This document shows, piece by piece, positions 1 to 8,150 of a DNA stretch of 64,000 nucleotides; position 1 is the first letter of the stretch, and every line of letters begins with the position of its first letter. Below the pieces are notes generated by a model, which saw only the letters and a program-made list of their open reading frames with translations, was not told the origin of the DNA and made no database searches. Source of the stretch: Acidovorax sp. (GTDB taxonomy: Bacteria > Pseudomonadota > Gammaproteobacteria > Burkholderiales > Burkholderiaceae_C). The position numbers were made by a program, and so were the translations under genes. The stretch lies in the NCBI GenBank assembly GCA_030692685.1, contig JAUXZO010000010.1, positions 94,095 to 158,094 on the forward strand. Direction: 5' to 3'.

Positions 1-2682
1 CGGGGTTTCCACGCCTTCGGCCACCACGTGGCGGTTGAAGGCTGCAGCCAGAGCCACGATGGCGCTGACCAGGGTGAGGTCATCGCCGTCTTCCAGAATA
101 CCGCGCACAAAGGACTGGTCGATCTTGATCGTCTCGGCGGGCAGGCGTTTGAGGTAGGACAGCGATGAGAACCCGGTGCCAAAGTCGTCCAGCGCAAAAC
201 GCACGCCCAGCGCTTGGCAGCTTTGCATCATGCGGCGCATGTACTGCATGTCTTCCAGCGCCGCGGATTCCAGAATCTCCAGCTCCAGCCGGGTGGGCGA
301 CACCTCGGGGCAGGTGTGCAGGATGTCTTTGAGGCGCTGGACGAAATTGGGGCGGTGGAAGTGGGGCGCGGCAATGTTCACGCTGACCTCCCACAACATG
401 CCCGCGTCGGTCCATTGCCGCATTTGGGCCAGGGCCTGGCGCAGCACCCATTCGCCCAGCTCTGCCACCAGATCGATGTCTTCGATCAGCGGCAGCACAT
501 GTTGCGGGCCCAGCAGGCCTTGTTCGGGGTGTTGCCAGCGCAGCAGGGCTTCAAGGCCCAGGATCTCGCCTGTGCGCAGGTTGACTTTAGGCTGGTAGTG
601 CAGCACCAGTTCGCCTGCGTGCAGCGCCTGCGCAATGCGGGTCTGGCGCGTGTGCTGGGTCTGCACGGCGTGGTCAAGCTGTACGTCAAACACATGCATC
701 TGGTTGCGGCCGAAGCTCTTGGCCTGGCACATGGCCTGGTCGGCATGGCGCAGCAGCGTGTCTGGTTTGGCGTCGTCTTGCGGAAACACGGCCACGCCGA
801 TGCTGACGGTGGTGTTGAGCACGCGGTCATCGATGGCGTAAGGCGCGGCGAGTTGCTCCATCAGCACCGCGACGCGGGCCGTGATGGCCGGCACATCGGC
901 CTGTTCGCCAAGCAGCAGCACAAACTCGTCTCCCCCCATGCGGGCGACGGCGTCACTGGCGGTGGCAAAAGCGCCCAGGCGGAGCGCGGTTTCTTTCAGC
1001 AAGCGGTCGCCGACGCGGTTGCCGTAGGTGTCGTTGATGGCCTGGAAATGGTCCAGGTCCAGCATGCACACCGCCAGCAGCAGGCCTTTGTTGCGGGCGA
1101 CAAAAATCGCGTGTGTCAAGCGTTCTGCCAGCGCCGCGCGGTTGTAGAGGCCCGTCAGCGCGTCGTGCCGTGCGTGCCACGAGATCTGGTGGCGCAGGTT
1201 GCGCGTCTCCGTCACGTCGCGGAACACCAGCACGCAGCCCACGGCCATACCGTCGCCTTTGCGAATGGCGGACGCGGTGTATTCGATGGCGTAGCGTTCG
1301 CCCGATCGGTGGATCAGTACCTCGTAGGTGGCCTGTTTGAGCGCGCCGGTCTGGGTGTCGCGGTCTGACGCTGTGCTGGCGGCGCGGCTGGCAGGTTCTT
1401 CGTACAGACGGAACACGCTGTCGAGCTGGAGCCCTGCGGCCTGCTCGGCCGTGAACCCGGTCATCAGCTGAGCGGCTTCGTTCATGCTCTCAATGCGCCC
1501 GGCCAGACCGGTGGTGATCACGCCGTCACCGATGGACGCCAGCGTGACTTCTGCCCGCTCTTTTTCTGCGTGCAATGCCTCCTGCGCGCGTTTGCGCTCG
1601 GTCACGTCGACCAGCGTGCCAATGGTTCCCGCCAGCGCGCCACTGGTGCTGGTGAACGGCGCTTCGTAGTACGCCATGTACAGAGGCGACTGGTGGGCGC
1701 GCTGAATGCGGATTTCGTTGTCCTGCGCCTGTGCGATCTGGGCCGAACGCTCGGGCGACAGTTCCTCTGGGTAGGCCGGGGGAGGTGTTCCGGCATGCGC
1801 GGCGGCTGCGTTTGGCGGGGCTTTAAAAAGTTGTTGCCAGGCGCGGTTGGCGTCCAGATAGCTGCCGTCTGCATCGCGCACGAACACCGGCAGGGGCAGG
1901 GCGTCGATCAGTTGCCTTGTGAAATGCAACTGCTCGCTTTGCATCTGTTGGGTATCGCGCAGCGACAGCACCAACGACTGGATCTTGCCCGCCATGTCGT
2001 TGAAAGTGCCCGCCACGGCACGCGATTCGAGCGTGCCGGTCTCTTGCATGCGCGTTTCCAGACGGCCTTGGCGGAACGCGTCGGTGGCTTCGGCCAGGCG
2101 GCGCAACATGCGCGCATTGGCGCGCAGCAGCACGGTCAGCAGAACCAGGATGGTGAGGATGTTGAGCGCCGAGATGCGCGCTTGCACGATGACCGTGCTC
2201 CAGATATCGCTGACCATCGGCTCGGTGCGCAAGGTCACGGTCAGCCGCGCGTTGGGCTGGCCGGAGGCCGTGTGCGCAAACTGCTGCGCCGGAGGCACCA
2301 TGCCCACCCAGTCCACAAACCACTGCGGGGCGGCAGCGATGCCGACAGGCAGCGCTGGGGTGACTTCGACAGCGGGTTGGTCCCCTGCTTGCCACTTCAG
2401 CGATTGCACGTTGCGCCCCAGGCTGGTGGCGCCTTCGTGCAACACGGCCGCAATTTCGGCGGGGCCGGTGGTTGTGGGGTGCAGGGCTGTCAACAAGGGC
2501 AGCAGCCGATTTCCGGCGCGCTGCAGTTCTGTGGCCGCGTGGCGGCGGACCTCATCGGTTTCTGCGGCCAGCAGGTAGTGATAGCGCACGGCAGTGACGA
2601 TCAGGATGATCAGCACAATGGGCAGATACAGCCGGGGGTAGGTGCCCCGAAGGAGCCATGTACTGAGATTTCCGGTGCGCAT
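1..2682 (-). CDS. Membrane PAS-GGDEF-EAL cyclic-di-GMP signalling protein (3' end outside window)
   Basis: This gene runs off the left edge, so only about 894 N-terminal residues are visible. An N-terminal membrane helix (about 13-35), a periplasmic sensor region and a second helix near 172-190 precede PAS-like segments (about 215-500). The GGDEF domain has an intact GGDEF motif at 583-587, so diguanylate cyclase activity is plausible. The EAL domain follows, with EALLRW at 711, DDFGTGFSSL near 835 and VAEGVET at the window edge, so phosphodiesterase activity is also plausible. Which activity dominates cannot be told. The start is the ATG at 2682, just before the first membrane helix. The sensed ligand is unknown. 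The long frames on the opposite strand here are GC-driven shadows. Confidence 0.93.
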   Translation of the reverse strand, partial: MRTGNLSTWLLRGTYPRLYLPIVLIILIVTAVRYHYLLAAETDEVRRHAATELQRAGNRLLPLLTALHPTTTGPAEIAAVLHEGATSLGRNVQSLKWQAGDQPAVEVTPALPVGIAAAPQWFVDWVGMVPPAQQFAHTASGQPNARLTVTLRTEPMVSDIWSTVIVQARISALNILTILVLLTVLLRANARMLRRLAEATDAFRQGRLETRMQETGTLESRAVAGTFNDMAGKIQSLVLSLRDTQQMQSEQLHFTRQLIDALPLPVFVRDADGSYLDANRAWQQLFKAPPNAAAAHAGTPPPAYPEELSPERSAQIAQAQDNEIRIQRAHQSPLYMAYYEAPFTSTSGALAGTIGTLVDVTERKRAQEALHAEKERAEVTLASIGDGVITTGLAGRIESMNEAAQLMTGFTAEQAAGLQLDSVFRLYEEPASRAASTASDRDTQTGALKQATYEVLIHRSGERYAIEYTASAIRKGDGMAVGCVLVFRDVTETRNLRHQISWHARHDALTGLYNRAALAERLTHAIFVARNKGLLLAVCMLDLDHFQAINDTYGNRVGDRLLKETALRLGAFATASDAVARMGGDEFVLLLGEQADVPAITARVAVLMEQLAAPYAIDDRVLNTTVSIGVAVFPQDDAKPDTLLRHADQAMCQAKSFGRNQMHVFDVQLDHAVQTQHTRQTRIAQALHAGELVLHYQPKVNLRTGEILGLEALLRWQHPEQGLLGPQHVLPLIEDIDLVAELGEWVLRQALAQMRQWTDAGMLWEVSVNIAAPHFHRPNFVQRLKDILHTCPEVSPTRLELEILESAALEDMQYMRRMMQSCQALGVRFALDDFGTGFSSLSYLKRLPAETIKIDQSFVRGILEDGDDLTLVSAIVALAAAFNRHVVAEGVETP

Positions 2683-2976
2683 CGATCCAGGCCCTTTTCT
2701 AAAACCCCAGGGTAATGAATTGTTAATTAATTGTTGACTGGGGTGAGTCTAGCGCGTAGGGCTGTGCAAAACGTGTAACGGGGTAGCGCAGTCCCGTCCC
2801 GTTGTAGATGTGTGACGTTTTGTAAGCCATCGAAAGGTTGGCGCAAGGTGCGTGCGCCAGGTGAGGGGCGTGGTGTGCGGGATGCCCCACGCGCCAGTCT
2901 CTGATCTCGATGTCGGCAGTGACTGGCTTGATCGCCGTAACTGCCGGAGATGCTGTACTCGCTTCGCCGCCTCGGA
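2683..2976. other. Intergenic region without a recognisable gene
   Basis: This lies between the start of the GGDEF/EAL gene and the end of the alcohol dehydrogenase gene. An AT-rich stretch at about 2710-2740, flanked by CCCCAG and CTGGGG, is the likely promoter region of the leftward GGDEF/EAL gene. A GC-rich hairpin is possible near 2865-2890 (GGCGTGG against CCCACGC) but has no T-tract. I see no convincing coding region. Confidence 0.5.
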
Positions 2977-4113
2977 CTACAGCGATTGCTTCAGCATGTC
3001 CCGGTATTCCTCCTGGGTGGCAACGCGTGGGTTGGTCTTGTGGCAGTGGTCTGCCATGGCGCCTTTGATGATCTCGTCGAACATGGCGTCCGTCACGCCC
3101 ATCGCGGCCAGGCCGGTGGGCAGGCCCAGGCGCGCGTTCATGTCGCGGATGGCTTCAGGGATGTCGCCCGCTGCCGCCAAGCCCATCGCGTGGGCCATGC
3201 GCTCCAGGCGCTTTTCCTTTTGCACGGATTCGGCGGTCGCGTTGAAGCGGATGACAGCGGGCAGGAACATGGCGTTGAGCGTGCCATGGTGCAGGCGCGG
3301 GTTCACGCCGCCCAGGCTGTGACTGAGCGAGTGCACGGCACCGAGGCCCTTTTGAAACGCCATGGCTCCTTGCATGCTGGCGCTCATCATGTGCAGGCGC
3401 GCATCGCGGTCGCTGCCGTTCTTGGTGGCCTGCTCGATGTTGGCCCAGCCGCGGGTGAGGCCATCCAGCGCAATGCCATCGGCCGGTGGGTTGAAGGCCG
3501 CCGACATGAACGTCTCCATGCAGTGCGCAATCGCATCCATGCCGGTGGCTGCCGTCAGCCCGGGTGGCAGGCCCAGCGTGAGTTCGGGGTCGCAGATGGC
3601 GGTCTTGGGCACCAGGTGCCACGAGTGAAAACCCAGCTTGCGGTGGTCGTCCACGATGATGATCGCGCCGCGTGCCACCTCGCTGCCGGTGCCGCTGGTG
3701 GTGGGCACGGCGATCAGCGGCGCGGCGCGTTCGGTGATGCGGGGCGAGCCACCTTCGATGGTGGCGTAGTGGGTCAGCGGGCCTTCGTGCGTGGCGGCAA
3801 TGGCAATGCCCTTGGCGCAGTCGATGGCCGAGCCGCCGCCCACGGCAATCAGGCCGTCGCAACCCTGGGACTTGTACATCTCCACGGCCGCGCGCACGGC
3901 GGCCTCGGTGGGGTTGGATGGCGTCTGGTCAAACACGGCCACGGTCATGCCGGGCAAGGCGTCCAGCGCCTTTTGCAGCACACCAGCGGCTTTTACGCCG
4001 GGGTCTGTCACGACCAAGGGGCGCGTGATGCCGACCCGTTCGCATTCTTGCTTGAGCAGCTTGACAGCGCCGAATTCGAACTGGATCTGGGTGACGTAGT
4101 AGATGAATGCCAT
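2977..4113 (-). CDS. Iron-containing (group III) alcohol dehydrogenase
   Basis: This 378-residue protein has the normal length and fold signature of NAD(P)-dependent iron-type alcohol dehydrogenases, which interconvert alcohols and aldehydes in the cytoplasm. GGGSAID at 92-98 is the nucleotide-binding motif. PTTSGTGSE at 137-145 and the block GMDAIAHCME at 191-200 supply conserved residues, with Asp193 and His197 as expected metal ligands and further His residues in the segment VHSLSHSLGG. The start ATG at 4113 gives a full-length N-terminus. It is divergent from the exported hydratase-like gene, 100 bp away. The substrate cannot be read from sequence. Related enzymes act on butanol, 1,3-propanediol or maleylacetate. 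Confidence 0.92.
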   Translation of the reverse strand: MAFIYYVTQIQFEFGAVKLLKQECERVGITRPLVVTDPGVKAAGVLQKALDALPGMTVAVFDQTPSNPTEAAVRAAVEMYKSQGCDGLIAVGGGSAIDCAKGIAIAATHEGPLTHYATIEGGSPRITERAAPLIAVPTTSGTGSEVARGAIIIVDDHRKLGFHSWHLVPKTAICDPELTLGLPPGLTAATGMDAIAHCMETFMSAAFNPPADGIALDGLTRGWANIEQATKNGSDRDARLHMMSASMQGAMAFQKGLGAVHSLSHSLGGVNPRLHHGTLNAMFLPAVIRFNATAESVQKEKRLERMAHAMGLAAAGDIPEAIRDMNARLGLPTGLAAMGVTDAMFDEIIKGAMADHCHKTNPRVATQEEYRDMLKQSL

Positions 4114-4213
4114 GGTGCAACAGGATGTGTGAAAGAAGACGCCAGCGATTACGATAGCCCGGCAGCGTTGAGAGCAACCAACGAATAGCCCACTTTATAA
4201 GGAGGAGACACCC

Positions 4214-5083
4214 ATGAACACGAAGCAAACCCTGATGGCGGCACTCTTTGCCGTCACCTCTGTGACAAGCGCGCAGGCCCAGTGCCTCACCGACGCGCAG
4301 GCAGCCGACCTGGTGGCCAGCTACATCGCCAAGACCCCAGCAGCCAACCCCGAGAACCTGTCGGATGCCGATGGCGCTTGCACGCGCGGCAAGGTCAACG
4401 CATTGCTGGCGCAGCGGCTGGGCAAGGTGATTGGCTACAAGGCAGGCCTCACCAACCCGGCGGTGCAAAAGCGTTTCAACACCGATAAGCCCGTGTGGGG
4501 CAAGCTCTACGAAGGCATGGTGCTGCCGAGCGGCGCCACGGTGGACGCAGCGTTTGGCGCCCGGCCTTTGTATGAAGCCGACATGCTGGTGCGCGTAAAA
4601 AGCACGGCCATCAACCATGCAAAAACACCCATGGACGTGCTGGACGCGGTGGACCAGATCATTCCCTTCATCGAGCTGCCTGACCTGATGGTGCAGGCGC
4701 CTCCCAAGCTCAACGGCGCGGGCGTGACGGCCATCAATGTGGGTGCGCGCCTGGGCGTAGCGGGTGCGCCCATCGCGGTGCCCGCCTATCGGGCCGAGCG
4801 CTTTGCCATGCTGAAGGCGCTGGCCGACATGAATGTGTCGCTGGCCGATGGCGCGGGCGCCCGCCTGGGCGGCGGCAAGGGCAGTGACATCCTCGATCAC
4901 CCCCTCAACGCCGTGGTGTGGCTGGCCGGGGCGCTCAAGCAAGAGGGCCTTGTCATGCAGGCGGGTGATCTGATCAGCCTGGGCTCGTTCTCGCCGCTGC
5001 TGCCGCCCAAGGCGGGCTTGGCGGTGACGGCCACGTACGACGGCTTGCCAGGCGCTGCCCCGGTGCGGGTGACCTTCAAGTAA
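4214..5083 (+). CDS. Exported 2-keto-4-pentenoate hydratase / FAH-like protein
   Basis: This 289-residue protein starts with a clear signal peptide (about residues 1-22, ending AQA), so the mature protein is probably periplasmic. The rest resembles the 2-keto-4-pentenoate hydratase / 4-oxalocrotonate decarboxylase group of the fumarylacetoacetase superfamily. Seen features are YKAGLTNPAVQ, a central FIELPDLM segment that carries the usual acidic residues, and a C-terminal ISLGSFSPLLPP block. A strong Shine-Dalgarno, AAGGAGGAG, sits just before ATG 4214. Members of this family normally act in the cytoplasm in meta-cleavage pathways, so an exported version is odd and its substrate is unknown. 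A terminator follows the gene. Confidence 0.85.
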   Translation: MNTKQTLMAALFAVTSVTSAQAQCLTDAQAADLVASYIAKTPAANPENLSDADGACTRGKVNALLAQRLGKVIGYKAGLTNPAVQKRFNTDKPVWGKLYEGMVLPSGATVDAAFGARPLYEADMLVRVKSTAINHAKTPMDVLDAVDQIIPFIELPDLMVQAPPKLNGAGVTAINVGARLGVAGAPIAVPAYRAERFAMLKALADMNVSLADGAGARLGGGKGSDILDHPLNAVVWLAGALKQEGLVMQAGDLISLGSFSPLLPPKAGLAVTATYDGLPGAAPVRVTFK

Positions 5084-5109
5084 AACACCCCTGAAAAACG
5101 CCCTGGTTT

Positions 5110-5134
5110 GCCCGCGCTCTGCGGGCTTCTTTCT
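5110..5134 (+). terminator. Rho-independent terminator after the exported hydratase gene
   Basis: GCCCGC (5110-5115), a 5-base loop and GCGGGC (5121-5126) form a perfect stem. It is followed by the pyrimidine-rich, T-rich TTCTTTCT. It lies 26 bases after the stop codon of the upstream gene. Confidence 0.75.
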
Positions 5135-5153
5135 GTTGCCGAGACTTTGACCG

Positions 5154-6116
5154 TTGACCGATCTGCACATTCACCACACCCGCCTGACTCCCCAGATGCG
5201 CAGCGTGCTCGAACGCATGGCCCGCGCAGGGCATGCACCGCTGCACACCCGCTCTGTGCAAGACGCGCGCGCTGCCTACCAGGCGGGCGCCGATGTGCTG
5301 GAGGTGCCCAAGGCGGCCCTGGCGCGCGTGGAAGATCTGCAGATCCCGGCCCGCGATGGCCATGCACTGCCTGCCAGGTTGTATGCAGCTTCTACGGACG
5401 TGGGGCAACCCCTGCTGCTGTACACCCATGGCGGGGGCTTCACCATTGGCAATATCGCCACCCACGACATCCTGTGCCGCGAACTGGCGCGCCTGGCTGG
5501 GTGCATGGTGGTGTCGCTGGACTACCGGCTGGCGCCGGAGCACCGGTTTCCCATGGCCAGCAACGATGCGTGGGATGCACTGCAGTGGCTGGCAGCCCAC
5601 GCTGAATCCCTGGGTGCAGACCCCGCGCGGTTGGCGGTGGGTGGCGACAGCGCAGGGGGCACGCTGGCGGCTGTCAACGCCATCCTGGCGCGAGACGCAG
5701 GCCTGCCGCTGGCGTTGCAGTTGCTGATCTACCCCGGCTGCGCCGCGCACCAGGACACGCCCTCCCACACCACCTTTGCACGCGGACTGGTGCTGGAGGC
5801 ACCCGCCATCAGCTGGTTCTTTGGTCACTACGTGCGCAGCCGCGAGGAGCGCGACGATTGGCGTTTTGCACCGCTGAACGCACACGATGTGGACGGCGTG
5901 GCGCCCGCGTGGGTGGGCCTGGCCGAATGCGATCCGCTGGTGGATGAAGGCATAGCCTACGCCGACAAGCTGCGCATGGCGGGGGTGCCGGTGGACCTCG
6001 ATATTTACCGTGGGGTGACCCACGAATTCATCAAGATGGGCCGCGCGATTCCTGAAGCGCGCCAGGCCCATGCCGACGCAGCCCGTGCGCTGCGCCGGGC
6101 TTTTTCTTTGCAGTGA
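5154..6116 (+). CDS. Alpha/beta hydrolase, hormone-sensitive-lipase (esterase) family
   Basis: About 320 residues. HGGG at 92-95 is the oxyanion-hole motif and GDSAGG at 164-169 holds the nucleophile Ser166. An Asp in AECDPLVDEG and a His in GVTHEF complete the triad of this carboxylesterase family. There is no signal peptide, so it is probably cytoplasmic. The upstream start is TTG at 5154, which keeps a family-like N-terminus. ATG 5196 is an alternative that loses 14 residues. The next gene starts 9 bases after the stop, so the two may be co-transcribed. The natural ester substrate is unknown. Confidence 0.92.
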   Translation: MTDLHIHHTRLTPQMRSVLERMARAGHAPLHTRSVQDARAAYQAGADVLEVPKAALARVEDLQIPARDGHALPARLYAASTDVGQPLLLYTHGGGFTIGNIATHDILCRELARLAGCMVVSLDYRLAPEHRFPMASNDAWDALQWLAAHAESLGADPARLAVGGDSAGGTLAAVNAILARDAGLPLALQLLIYPGCAAHQDTPSHTTFARGLVLEAPAISWFFGHYVRSREERDDWRFAPLNAHDVDGVAPAWVGLAECDPLVDEGIAYADKLRMAGVPVDLDIYRGVTHEFIKMGRAIPEARQAHADAARALRRAFSLQ

Positions 6117-6124
6117 GGAAACCC

Positions 6125-6982
6125 ATGCAACGCAGTGACTTCCGCTGTTTTCACCGCCTGCGCGTGCGCTGGGCCGAGGTGGACATGCAAAAAATCGTGT
6201 TCAACGCGCACTACCTGATGTACATCGACACCGCGATGAGCGACTACTGGCGTGCGCTGGCCTTGCCCTACGAGGCCAGCATGGAGGCCCTGGGCGGCGA
6301 GATGTACGTGAAGAAGGCCACGGTCGAATACCACGCGTCTGCGCGGCTCGATGACACGCTGGATGTGGGCCTGCGCTGCGCGCGTGTGGGCAACTCGTCC
6401 AGCCTGTTCGAGGCGGGCATCTTCAGTGGCGACCAGCTACTGGTTTCGGGTGAACTGGTCTATGTGTTTGCCGACCCCAACACCCAGACCTCGCGGCCTG
6501 TGCCGCCTGCGTTGCGCGCCATCTTTGAGAGCTTCGAGGCAGGCGCCGAGATGGCAGAGGTGCGCACCGGCGACTGGAACGCGCTGGGCCGCGACGCGGG
6601 TCGCCTGCGCACCGCGGTGTTTGTGCGCGAGCAGCGCATTCCCGCCGAGATTGAGGCCGATGCGCTCGACGCCACCGCGCGCCATGCCGTGGTCTACAAC
6701 CGGCTGGGTCTGCCGGTGGCCACGGGCCGGTTGCTGCAAGCATCGCCGGGCGTCGGCCGCATTGGCCGCATGGCGGTGGACCGGTCGGTGCGCGGCGCGC
6801 AATGGGGGCGGCAGGTGCTGGATGCGCTCGTCGCTGCATCGCGTGAGCGCGGCGACAACGCTGTGCATCTGCATGCCCAGCGCAGTGCCGAAGGCTTTTA
6901 TCGCCGGGCGGGGTTTGTGGTGTACGGCGAACCGTGGGAAGAAGCGGGCATCGCGCACATTGCCATGGAGCAACAGTTGTGA
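6125..6982 (+). CDS. Fusion of a 4HBT-type acyl-CoA thioesterase with a GNAT acetyltransferase
   Basis: This 285-residue protein combines two domains. Residues 1-135 resemble YbgC/FadM thioesterases, with RVRWAEVDMQKIVFNAHY at 13-30 and Asp20 in the catalytic position of the hot-dog fold. Residues about 140-285 resemble a GNAT acetyltransferase of the ElaA-like type, with VFVREQRIP near the domain start, GRIGRMAV and the acetyl-CoA loop RSVRGAQWGRQ. GVGRIGRMAV and GFYRRAGF are typical late motifs. I chose ATG 6125 over GTG 6113 because GTGAGGA at 6113-6119 works as its ribosome binding site. An acyl-CoA hydrolase joined to an acyl-CoA-using transferase suggests linked acyl handling, but this is inference. 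A diverged repeat begins right after the stop. Confidence 0.88.
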   Translation: MQRSDFRCFHRLRVRWAEVDMQKIVFNAHYLMYIDTAMSDYWRALALPYEASMEALGGEMYVKKATVEYHASARLDDTLDVGLRCARVGNSSSLFEAGIFSGDQLLVSGELVYVFADPNTQTSRPVPPALRAIFESFEAGAEMAEVRTGDWNALGRDAGRLRTAVFVREQRIPAEIEADALDATARHAVVYNRLGLPVATGRLLQASPGVGRIGRMAVDRSVRGAQWGRQVLDALVAASRERGDNAVHLHAQRSAEGFYRRAGFVVYGEPWEEAGIAHIAMEQQL

Positions 6983-6986
6983 ATAA

Positions 6987-7104
6987 TTGCTATAAAAAGA
7001 GAAGCTGGTGCCGCTTGATACCAATGGGTTGTAGATAGTTTTATATCTGAAACCGTTTTGATTCAAGCGCTACCAGCTCCTCTATTGATAGCTTCAGCGA
7101 GCTG
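6987..7104. repeat. Diverged, extended copy of the dispersed palindromic repeat
   Basis: The stretch has the ends typical of the repeat found elsewhere in the window: TTGCTATAAAAAGAGAAGCTGGT on the left in split form, and AAGCGCTACCAGCTCCTCTATTGATAG in split form on the right. About 60 bases of extra sequence lie between the arms. AAGCTGGTGCCGCTTG and CAAGCGCTACCAGCT are inverted to each other. It fills most of the gap between the thioesterase-GNAT gene and ygfZ, where I see no gene. Confidence 0.55.
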
Positions 7105-7187
7105 CTAAGTAGTGTTTTGCAGTGCTACTTGAGGCTACGCACTGCAGCGTGCCGGTGACGGGGTCAGCCCCAGCGCACCCACAGGCA

Positions 7188-8105
7188 TCAGATGTCCGCC
7201 AGCAACTCGTAGGGCAGGGGGGCAAGTGTCAGTGGCACGCCGTCAGCGTTGCCCACTTGCAGCGCGCCCTGGGTGGCCGACGCAATCTGCAGCGACACGA
7301 TGGCATCGACCCCACCGCCGGGTGCGGGGGCGACTTGCACCACGGTGCCACAAGGCTGCTCCGGGTCGGCGGCCGCAAACACTTCGGCTCCCACCGCCAC
7401 ATCGGCGTCGGCGTGCGCAATGTAGGCCCGGCGCTTGAGCGTGCCGCGGAACTGGCTGCGCGCAACCACCTCTTGCCCTGGGTAGCAGCCCTTCTTGAAG
7501 CTCACGCCGCCCACGGATTCGTAGTTGAGCATCTGCGGCACAAAAGATTCGAAGACGGGGGTGGTCAGTGTGGCCACACCGCTGCGCACCTCGCTCCACA
7601 GCCACAGGGCCGGGTCGATGGCCGTACCTGCAGGGGCGGGGTCTGACGCGGGGGCGAGCCAGAGGGCTCGGGGCTGACCATCAGCCGGATACAGATGCAC
7701 CACGCTGGCGGCTCCGATGTCGGCCTTGGTCCACGCCGCCTGCGGGCCACTGGCCAAGGCAGTTACAGCGTCTCCCGCCAACCCGTACAGCGCAAATTCG
7801 GCAGTGGCATCCGTCAACTTGGCCTTGCTGCGCATCACAAACATGGACAGGCGTTTGAGTGTGGTGGGCAACAGGTCGTGGCTGCAGAGCAAAAGTATTT
7901 CGGTGGCGCTGCGCTTAAAGCCGACGAAACTGGCCTGCATCCGGCCCTTGGCCGACAGAAAGGCCGCTAGGCGGGCCTGGTCCAAACCCAGCAGAGCGAA
8001 ATCCTGGGTGAGCTGGCCGTGCAGAAACTTGGCGGCGTCTTCGCCTTCCACGCGAATCACGCCCAGATGGGACAAGGGGGCAATGCCGTTCAGGGGGTAA
8101 GTCAT
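7188..8105 (-). CDS. ygfZ: Folate-binding YgfZ/GcvT-like protein (Fe-S cluster repair)
   Basis: The 305-residue product carries the family signature KGCYPGQE at 205-212, including the conserved Cys. It is preceded by a GcvT-like folate-binding fold (FLHGQLTQDF at 27-36). In other bacteria YgfZ helps tetrahydrofolate-dependent assembly or repair of Fe-S clusters in the cytoplasm. The start MTYPLNG at 8105 fits the usual N-terminus. An upstream ATG at 8135 would add ten residues and overlap the divergent mltG reading frame. The promoter must lie in the very short gap with mltG or inside its 5' end. Confidence 0.92.
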   Translation of the reverse strand: MTYPLNGIAPLSHLGVIRVEGEDAAKFLHGQLTQDFALLGLDQARLAAFLSAKGRMQASFVGFKRSATEILLLCSHDLLPTTLKRLSMFVMRSKAKLTDATAEFALYGLAGDAVTALASGPQAAWTKADIGAASVVHLYPADGQPRALWLAPASDPAPAGTAIDPALWLWSEVRSGVATLTTPVFESFVPQMLNYESVGGVSFKKGCYPGQEVVARSQFRGTLKRRAYIAHADADVAVGAEVFAAADPEQPCGTVVQVAPAPGGGVDAIVSLQIASATQGALQVGNADGVPLTLAPLPYELLADI

Positions 8106-8150
8106 CGCTGAATTATGATGCCCGGTCCCATTCATACAGGCAGCAGGGTT

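Noticed and set aside
214..1368. Long plus-strand open frame of 384 codons
   Set aside because: It is antisense to the GGDEF/EAL gene, whose minus-strand frame has intact GGDEF and EAL motifs. The plus frame encodes His/Arg/Gln-rich sequence without family features.
3929..5170. Minus-strand frame of 413 codons over the hydratase gene
   Set aside because: The plus-strand hydratase has a signal peptide, ribosome binding site and family motifs; the antisense frame has none.
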